This document shows, piece by piece, positions 7,067 to 11,605 of a stretch of DNA of 11,605 nt (positions within the stretch are counted from its first letter, which is position 1; every line of letters begins with the position of its first letter). This DNA is from an uncultured Prevotella sp. GTDB lineage: Bacteria > Bacteroidota > Bacteroidia > Bacteroidales > Bacteroidaceae. Below the pieces are notes generated by a model. It did no database searches and had not been told where the DNA came from. It saw nothing but the letters and a program-made list of their open reading frames with translations. Where the stretch lies: positions 1 through 11,605 of the forward strand of contig CABVDL010000086.1 of NCBI GenBank assembly GCA_902497035.1. The letters are read 5' to 3'. A program made the translations under genes and the position numbers.

Positions 7067-7525
7067 ATGGGATTACAAGGTATAGAAGTAGAAGGAGTTA
7101 TTATTAAGGAGTATCCGGCAAAGGAAGGCGTTTCCAAGAGCACCAACAACCCTTGGAAATCGCAGGAGTTTGTCATACAGACCAAGGACCAGTATCCGCG
7201 CGCATGTCTGTTCCGCGTCTTTGGCGCAGACCGTATCCAGCAGTTCAACCTGCACGAGGGTGATACCGTTCATGTGTATCTCGACATCAATGCCCGTGCA
7301 TGGCAGGACCGTTATTTCAACGACATCAACGCATTCCGTGTCGACCACATTGACCCCAATGCGCTGAACAGCACGGCAACGGCTCAGCCTGGCGTCATCC
7401 CGTCGGCTGCATCCGCACAGTCCGGTGGCGCATCCGAAGCAACGGCTGCCGCTCCCGGACAAAGCCCAGCCACAAGTTCTGATCCGCTCGGTGGAGGTGA
7501 CAGCTCCGACGATCTGCCGTTCTAA
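7067..7525 (+). CDS. DUF3127 protein, SSB-like, with acidic C-terminal tip
   Basis: Protein of 152 aa. Residues 1-96 form a compact beta-rich domain (VEGVIIKEYPAK, FVIQTKDQYPR, GDTVHVYLDINAR, FNDINAFRVDHI) that I assign to the Bacteroidetes DUF3127 family, with an OB-fold-like pattern. Residues about 100-145 are a low-complexity linker rich in Ala, Gly, Ser and Pro. The protein ends in SSDDLPF, almost the DDDIPF tip with which bacterial SSB recruits partner proteins. This layout suggests a single-stranded DNA-binding or related nucleic-acid protein; DNA binding itself is inferred. It is transcribed divergently from dnaN and precedes serC by 84 bases. The ATG at 7067 sits about 33 bases after the predicted transcription start. 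It is distinct from the main ssb, which is not in the window. Confidence 0.82.
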   Translation: MGLQGIEVEGVIIKEYPAKEGVSKSTNNPWKSQEFVIQTKDQYPRACLFRVFGADRIQQFNLHEGDTVHVYLDINARAWQDRYFNDINAFRVDHIDPNALNSTATAQPGVIPSAASAQSGGASEATAAAPGQSPATSSDPLGGGDSSDDLPF

Positions 7526-7527
7526 GC

Positions 7528-7552
7528 AGCGGATGGTCAGCGCGCCGCTTTT
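7528..7552 (+). terminator. Weak terminator-like hairpin after the DUF3127 gene
   Basis: AGCGG (7528-7532) pairs with CCGCT (7545-7549) around a 12-base loop, followed by TTTT. The stem is only 5 bp, so it may reduce rather than stop transcription into serC. I found no good promoter match in the 60 bases between it and serC, so serC probably depends at least partly on readthrough. Confidence 0.3.
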
Positions 7553-7609
7553 CCATTACCAATAAGTTATTAACTATTATCAGACCAACCTTCCTTTAAT
7601 CGTTGAAAT

Positions 7610-8677
7610 ATGAAAAAATACAACTTTAACGCGGGTCCATCAATGCTGCCCCGTGAGGTGATTGAAAACACAGCCAAGCAAATTCTTGACTTTAATGGCT
7701 CAGGCCTTTCCCTGATGGAAATCAGCCATCGTGCCAAGGATTTCCAGCCCGTCGTCGATGAGGCGGTTGCCCTGATAAAGGAATTGCTTGATATTCCTGA
7801 GGGCTACTCGGTGATTTTCCTCGGTGGTGGTGCCTCGCTGCAGTTTATGCAGATACCGGCAAACTTCCTTATTAAGAAAGCTGGCTACGTCAACACTGGC
7901 ACCTGGGCAAAGAAAGCCATGAAAGAGGCAAAGTTTTTTGGTGAGGTCGTGGAAGTTGCATCTTCTGCTGCCGACAACTTTACTCATCTTCCGCACCACT
8001 ACGACATTCCGACAGACCTCGATTACCTACATATTACCTCCAACAACACCATCTTCGGCACAGAGTTGCGTGAGGATCCTGATGCTCCTGTGCCATTGAT
8101 TGCCGATATGTCGTCTGACATCATGAGCCGTCCCGTAGACGTGTCCAAATACACAGCCATCTATGCCGGTGCTCAGAAGAATATGGCAATGGCAGGGGTC
8201 ACGGTTGTCATTCTCAAGGATGAAATGCTGGGCAAGGCACCAAGGGAGTTGCCAACGATGATTGATTACCGTACGCATGTGGAGAAGGGCAGCATGTTCA
8301 ACACTCCCCCTGTGGTGCCTATCTACTCGCTGCTTGAGACCATGCGCTGGTGCAAGGCTCAGGGTGGTGTGAAGGAGATGGACCGCCGCGCCCACGAGCG
8401 CGCCAAAGTGCTTTATGACGAGATTGACCGCAACCGTCTTTTCAGGGGTACTGTTGACGCAGGCGACCGCTCATTAATGAATATTTGCTTTGTGATGAAC
8501 GACGAGTACAAGGAGCTTGAGAAGCCTTTCCTCGACTTCGCAGTCTCTCAAGGTATGGTGGGCATCAAGGGTCACCGTTCGGTCGGCGGCTTCCGAGCAA
8601 GCTGCTACAATGCACAGACGATGGAAGGTGTCAACGCGCTCGTTGCCTGTATGAAGGCATTTGAGGCTAATAATTAA
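7610..8677 (+). CDS. serC: Phosphoserine aminotransferase
   Basis: PLP enzyme of serine synthesis that converts 3-phosphohydroxypyruvate and glutamate to O-phosphoserine and 2-oxoglutarate in the cytoplasm. It can also serve the pyridoxal phosphate pathway in some bacteria. The 355 aa length is normal. The opening YNFNAGPSMLP, the SHR (39-41) near the phosphate site, GGGASLQF (72-79), ADMSSD (165-170) and the Schiff-base Lys190 in AGAQKNMA are all in place, as is SVGGFRASCYNA near the C-terminus. It precedes serA by 11 bases. The start is fixed by the conserved N-terminus. Confidence 0.97.
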   Translation: MKKYNFNAGPSMLPREVIENTAKQILDFNGSGLSLMEISHRAKDFQPVVDEAVALIKELLDIPEGYSVIFLGGGASLQFMQIPANFLIKKAGYVNTGTWAKKAMKEAKFFGEVVEVASSAADNFTHLPHHYDIPTDLDYLHITSNNTIFGTELREDPDAPVPLIADMSSDIMSRPVDVSKYTAIYAGAQKNMAMAGVTVVILKDEMLGKAPRELPTMIDYRTHVEKGSMFNTPPVVPIYSLLETMRWCKAQGGVKEMDRRAHERAKVLYDEIDRNRLFRGTVDAGDRSLMNICFVMNDEYKELEKPFLDFAVSQGMVGIKGHRSVGGFRASCYNAQTMEGVNALVACMKAFEANN

Positions 8678-8688
8678 TCATTGAAAGT

Positions 8689-9606
8689 ATGAAAGTCTTA
8701 GTAGCTACAGAGAAACCCTTTGCGGCTCCTGCGGTGGAGGGAATAAAGAAAGAGTTGGAGACTGGAGGCCACCAGGTGATTTTCCTTGAGAAATACACTG
8801 ACAAGACACAGCTGCTTGATGCTGTGAAAGATGCTGATGCGCTGATTGTAAGGTCGGATAAGATTACGTCAGAGGTATTGGATGCCGCCAATTCGCTGAA
8901 AATCGTCGTGCGCGCAGGTGCCGGCTACGACTCCATTGATACGGCCTATGCCAAGCAGAAGAATGTCGTCGTGGAGAATACTCCCGGTCAGAATTCCAAT
9001 GCTGTAGCCGAACTGGTCTTTGGCCTGCTGGTCTATACCGTGCGCAACTTCTTCAACGGAAAGTCGGGCTCTGAGCTGAAAGGCAAGAAGCTTGGAATCC
9101 TGGCCTTTGGTAATGTAGGCCGCAATGTTGCCCGTATTGCGAAAGGCTTTGAGATGGAGGTATATGCCTTCGACGAGTTTGTTCCTGCCGACAGGATTGA
9201 GGCTCAGGGAGTTCATGCCGCCAAGAGCCGCGATGATCTGTTCAAGTCGTGCGACATCGTTTCGTTGCATATTCCCGCAACCGACGAGACGCGCAAGAGC
9301 ATCAACTACGATGTTGTCAATCAGCTGGAGAAAGGCGGCATCCTTATCAATACGGCACGAAAGGAAGTGATTGATGAGGACGATTTGCTCCGTCTCATGG
9401 CTGACCGTCAGGACATCAAGTACGTGACTGACATCAAGCCTGACAAGGACGGGGAATTTGCCAAATTCGAGGGTCGCTATTTCGCTACACCTAAGAAGAT
9501 GGGCGCCCAGACTGCCGAGGCCAACATCAATGCAGGTATTGCTGCTGCAAGGCAAATCAACGCTTACTTTGCTACAGGGGACGAGAAATTCCGTGTGAAC
9601 AAATAA
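8689..9606 (+). CDS. serA: D-3-phosphoglycerate dehydrogenase, short type III form
   Basis: NAD-dependent enzyme that oxidises 3-phosphoglycerate to 3-phosphohydroxypyruvate, the first step of serine synthesis. It has 305 aa and no ACT or ASB regulatory domain, so serine feedback through ACT is not expected. Visible motifs are VRSDKI (54-59), GAGYDSID (77-84), PGQNSNAVAE (99-108), the NAD loop AFGNVG (139-144, with Ala for the first Gly of GxGxxG), a probable NAD-selecting Asp162, and NTARKEVIDEDDL around Arg224. At the usual TPH site it reads TPKKMGA (267-273): Lys269 stands where the classical catalytic His is found, as in the type III enzyme of Entamoeba histolytica, where lysine is reported to be catalytic. 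It sits 11 bases after serC, so the two are co-translated. Confidence 0.95.
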   Translation: MKVLVATEKPFAAPAVEGIKKELETGGHQVIFLEKYTDKTQLLDAVKDADALIVRSDKITSEVLDAANSLKIVVRAGAGYDSIDTAYAKQKNVVVENTPGQNSNAVAELVFGLLVYTVRNFFNGKSGSELKGKKLGILAFGNVGRNVARIAKGFEMEVYAFDEFVPADRIEAQGVHAAKSRDDLFKSCDIVSLHIPATDETRKSINYDVVNQLEKGGILINTARKEVIDEDDLLRLMADRQDIKYVTDIKPDKDGEFAKFEGRYFATPKKMGAQTAEANINAGIAAARQINAYFATGDEKFRVNK

Positions 9607-9619
9607 TCAACTTCAACAG

Positions 9620-9676
9620 ACTCTCAATGCGTGTGCCGTATCAGTATGTTGCACGCGCGCTGAGAGTTTTTATTTT
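9620..9676 (+). terminator. Strong intrinsic terminator (or attenuator) after serA
   Basis: ACTCTCA (9620-9626) pairs with TGAGAGT (9661-9667), and GCGTGTGC (9629-9636) pairs with GCACGCGC (9651-9658) with one wobble, across a small 2x2 internal loop and a 14-base loop. TTTTTATTTT follows (9667-9676). The strand is plus and the structure is the best terminator in the window. It ends only 12 bases before the ATG of the DUF1015 gene. Confidence 0.8.
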
Positions 9677-9688
9677 GATGCTACCTTT

Positions 9689-10936
9689 ATGGCTACTGTT
9701 AAACCATTTCGCGGCATCCGGCCGCCCAAGCAATATGTTGAGCAGATAGAAAGCTATCCATATGACGTGTTGAGCTCTGACGAGGCGCGTGAGGCCGCAA
9801 AGGACAATGAAATGAGCTTCTACCACATCAACATGCCGGAGATTAATTTTCCCATCGGCACCGATTCCACCGATGAGCGCGTCTATGACGAAGCCCGCTG
9901 TCAGTTTCAGAAATTTCTGGACAAGGGCTGGCTGGTGCAGGATGCGGATGAGAACTATTATCTTTACGCCCAGACCATGAACGGCAAGACGCAGTACGGT
10001 ATCGTCGTCTGCGCCCTTGCTGATGACTATCACAAGGGCATCATCAAGCGGCATGAGCTGACGCGCCGTGAGAAGGAGGACAATCGTATGCGGCATGTGC
10101 TGGTCACCGATGCTAATGTTGGGCCTGCGTTCTTTGCCTATCCCGACGATGCTGTGCTTGACAAGCTCATTGCCCGCTATGCCAGGCAAACGCCGGAATA
10201 CGACTTTGTCGCGCCTGAGGACGGGTTCCGCCACCAGCTGTGGGTCATTGCCGACCATGATGACATTGACCTCATCACGAAGGAATTTGCCAAGATGCCG
10301 TCGCTTTATATTGCTGACGGACACCACCGCTCGGCAGCAGCCGTGCGTGTGGCTGACGAGAAGGCTAAGGCCAATCCCAATCATACGGGAAAAGAAGAGT
10401 ACAACTTTTTCATGGCTGTATGTTTCCCCGCCAGCCAGTTGACCATTCTCGACTATAACCGTGTGGTCAAGGATTTGAACGGGCTTACACCTGCGGCTTT
10501 CCTTGAGGCACTCGAAAAAGATTTTGTGGTGGAGAAGAAAGGCGCGACTGACTATCGCCCGCAGCATCTCCATGAGTTTTCTCTGTATTTGGACAAGTGC
10601 TGGTATAGTCTGACGGCCCGCCCCGGCACCTATGACGACAGCGATTCCATCGGCTGTCTGGATGTCGACATCTCCAGCAGACTCATTCTGGATAAGCTTA
10701 TGGGCATCAAGGACTTGCGCTCGGACAAGCGCGTTGACTTTGTTGGCGGCTTGCGTGGACTGAGTGAACTCAAGCGCCGCGTTGACAGTGGTGAGATGCG
10801 CTGGGCACTTGCGCTTTATCCGGTTTCGATGAATCAGATTATGAATATCGCAGACCATGGTAAGATTATGCCGCCCAAGGCCACTTGGTTCGAGCCAAAG
10901 TTGCGGTCGGGACTAGTCATTCATAAACTCTCATAA
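9689..10936 (+). CDS. DUF1015 family protein (serine-locus associated)
   Basis: Cytoplasmic protein of 415 aa, close to the family's usual length. Typical family segments are present: PFRGIRPP near the start, PYDVLSSDEAR (24-34), the basic IIKRHELTRREKEDNRMRH (118-136), LYIADGHHRSAAA (206-218) and the C-terminal MPPKATWFEPKLRSGLV (394-410). The DGHHR motif resembles the phosphate-binding (D/E)GxxR signature of ParB-like domains, including archaeal SerK serine kinases. The gene lies 82 bases after serA, with no phosphoserine phosphatase gene in the window. A serine-phosphate related activity is therefore a reasonable hypothesis, but no activity is established to my knowledge. The next gene follows after 17 bases. 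The first in-frame ATG after the upstream terminator gives the family's conserved opening. Confidence 0.87.
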   Translation: MATVKPFRGIRPPKQYVEQIESYPYDVLSSDEAREAAKDNEMSFYHINMPEINFPIGTDSTDERVYDEARCQFQKFLDKGWLVQDADENYYLYAQTMNGKTQYGIVVCALADDYHKGIIKRHELTRREKEDNRMRHVLVTDANVGPAFFAYPDDAVLDKLIARYARQTPEYDFVAPEDGFRHQLWVIADHDDIDLITKEFAKMPSLYIADGHHRSAAAVRVADEKAKANPNHTGKEEYNFFMAVCFPASQLTILDYNRVVKDLNGLTPAAFLEALEKDFVVEKKGATDYRPQHLHEFSLYLDKCWYSLTARPGTYDDSDSIGCLDVDISSRLILDKLMGIKDLRSDKRVDFVGGLRGLSELKRRVDSGEMRWALALYPVSMNQIMNIADHGKIMPPKATWFEPKLRSGLVIHKLS

Positions 10937-10953
10937 GCGAATCGCGTGCGGCA

Positions 10954-11544
10954 ATGGATGATACTTATCTGACGATTAGTAAAAACTCTATAGGCGAGGG
11001 CTATTACACCGAGAAGCGGAGTAAATTCCTCGCCTTTGCCCATCATGTGGAAACCACTGACGAGGCATTGGCAATCGTGGCCTCCTACCGCAGGAAATAC
11101 TACGATGCGCGTCACTGTTGCTATGCCTATATGCTTGGTCACGGGCGTGATGTGTTTCGCTGCAACGACGACGGTGAGCCGTCGTCGACTGCGGGAAAGC
11201 CTATTTTAGGGCAAATCAACAGCCATGAGCTCACCAATATCCTCATTGTGGTCGTCCGTTATTACGGAGGAGTCAATCTTGGTATGGGAGGCCTTATCGT
11301 CGCCTACCGCTCGGCAGCAGCCGATGCCATTGCTCATTGTAAGATTGAAAGCAAGTTGGTGGAGGAGATGGTCACCTTTCACTTTACCTATCCCATGATG
11401 AATGGTGTGATGCGTATAGTCAAGGAACTTCAGCCCAGAATAGTCTGCCAGCAGTTTGACAATGACTGCTCCATCACGCTCGCCATTCGCAAGAGCAAGG
11501 CCGATGAATTGAGTGCAAAACTGGACAATTTGGCCTTTTCATAA
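10954..11544 (+). CDS. YigZ/IMPACT family protein (UPF0029)
   Basis: Small cytoplasmic protein of 196 aa, close to the E. coli YigZ length of about 204. The N-terminal UPF0029 domain covers about 14-125, with the hallmark DDGEPSSTAGKP at 72-83 and VVVRYYGGVNLGMGGLIVAY at 99-118; the second motif usually reads KLGTGGL and here has NLGMGGL. Residues about 138-195 fit the ferredoxin-like DUF1949 C-terminal domain. The eukaryotic relative IMPACT acts on translational control through GCN1, but the bacterial role is not settled. It follows the DUF1015 gene by 17 bases and is probably in the same transcript. The start ATG at 10954 gives the normal family N-terminus. Confidence 0.92.
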   Translation: MDDTYLTISKNSIGEGYYTEKRSKFLAFAHHVETTDEALAIVASYRRKYYDARHCCYAYMLGHGRDVFRCNDDGEPSSTAGKPILGQINSHELTNILIVVVRYYGGVNLGMGGLIVAYRSAAADAIAHCKIESKLVEEMVTFHFTYPMMNGVMRIVKELQPRIVCQQFDNDCSITLAIRKSKADELSAKLDNLAFS

Positions 11545-11566
11545 TATTTTTAAATGGCACATAACA

Positions 11567-11598
11567 TCCCACACCCACGCATGAACGCGGATGTGGGG
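11567..11598 (+). other. Hairpin at the window edge, possible terminator
   Basis: TCCCACA (11567-11573) pairs with TGTGGGG (11592-11598), including one wobble, and the inner bases CC and CG can pair further (with GG and CG) around mismatches. It starts 22 bases after the YigZ-family stop. No T-tract is visible before the window ends at 11605, so termination cannot be judged; it could also be a protein-binding dyad. Confidence 0.25.
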
Positions 11599-11605
11599 AA
11601 TTATC

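Noticed and set aside
8869..9555. Minus-strand open frame (228 codons) opposite serA
   Set aside because: It is antisense to a clear SerA with all its motifs and resembles no protein family.
9641..10858. Long minus-strand open frame (405 codons) opposite the DUF1015 gene
   Set aside because: The plus strand encodes a well-supported family protein over the same span, and the antisense product has no recognisable motif.

Overview
The window looks like chromosomal DNA from a member of the Bacteroidales, most likely Prevotellaceae. The evidence is the gene content (DUF4835, DUF3127 and a DUF1015 protein next to serC-serA), the Bacteroidetes-type promoter elements (TTTG, 19 bases, TAnnTTTG-like) and the near absence of Shine-Dalgarno sequences. 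The genus is inferred and is not proved by any marker here. No rRNA, tRNA, CRISPR array or intact mobile element was seen.

Layout. Two operons diverge from an AT-rich regulatory gap at 6804-7066. The minus-strand operon runs leftward in the order dnaN (sliding clamp), a DEDDh 3'-5' exonuclease, a secreted DUF4835 protein, recN, and a secreted protein that joins a degenerate trypsin-like domain to TPR repeats. The gaps between these genes are only 6 to 52 bases, so they are probably co-transcribed. The first three intracellular products form a replication and repair set (clamp, proofreading-type nuclease, SMC-like repair ATPase), interleaved with two envelope or secreted proteins. Positions 1-382, downstream of this operon, hold no convincing gene. 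They contain a terminator-like hairpin (9-40), a degenerate tandem array of octamers (90-147) and a segment with self-complementary arms (about 214-293).

The plus-strand operon runs rightward: a DUF3127 OB-fold-like protein with an SSB-style acidic tail, serC, serA, then, after a strong terminator-like hairpin, a DUF1015 protein and a YigZ/IMPACT-family protein. SerA and SerC convert 3-phosphoglycerate to O-phosphoserine. The last enzyme of the pathway (a phosphoserine phosphatase, serB) is not in the window. The DUF1015 protein carries a DGHHR motif like that of ParB/SerK-type proteins and is the natural candidate for a linked serine-related role.

Points most worth a second look: the trypsin-like domain has Leu in place of the catalytic Ser; SerA has Lys where classical enzymes have the catalytic His (type III PGDH); the DUF3127 protein ends in an SSB-like DDLPF tip; the DUF1015 gene starts 12 bases after a terminator U-tract; coaBC, which I remember lying between the exonuclease and DUF4835 genes in relatives, is absent and the DUF4835 gene has an odd leader; and an octamer array lies in the left intergenic region.
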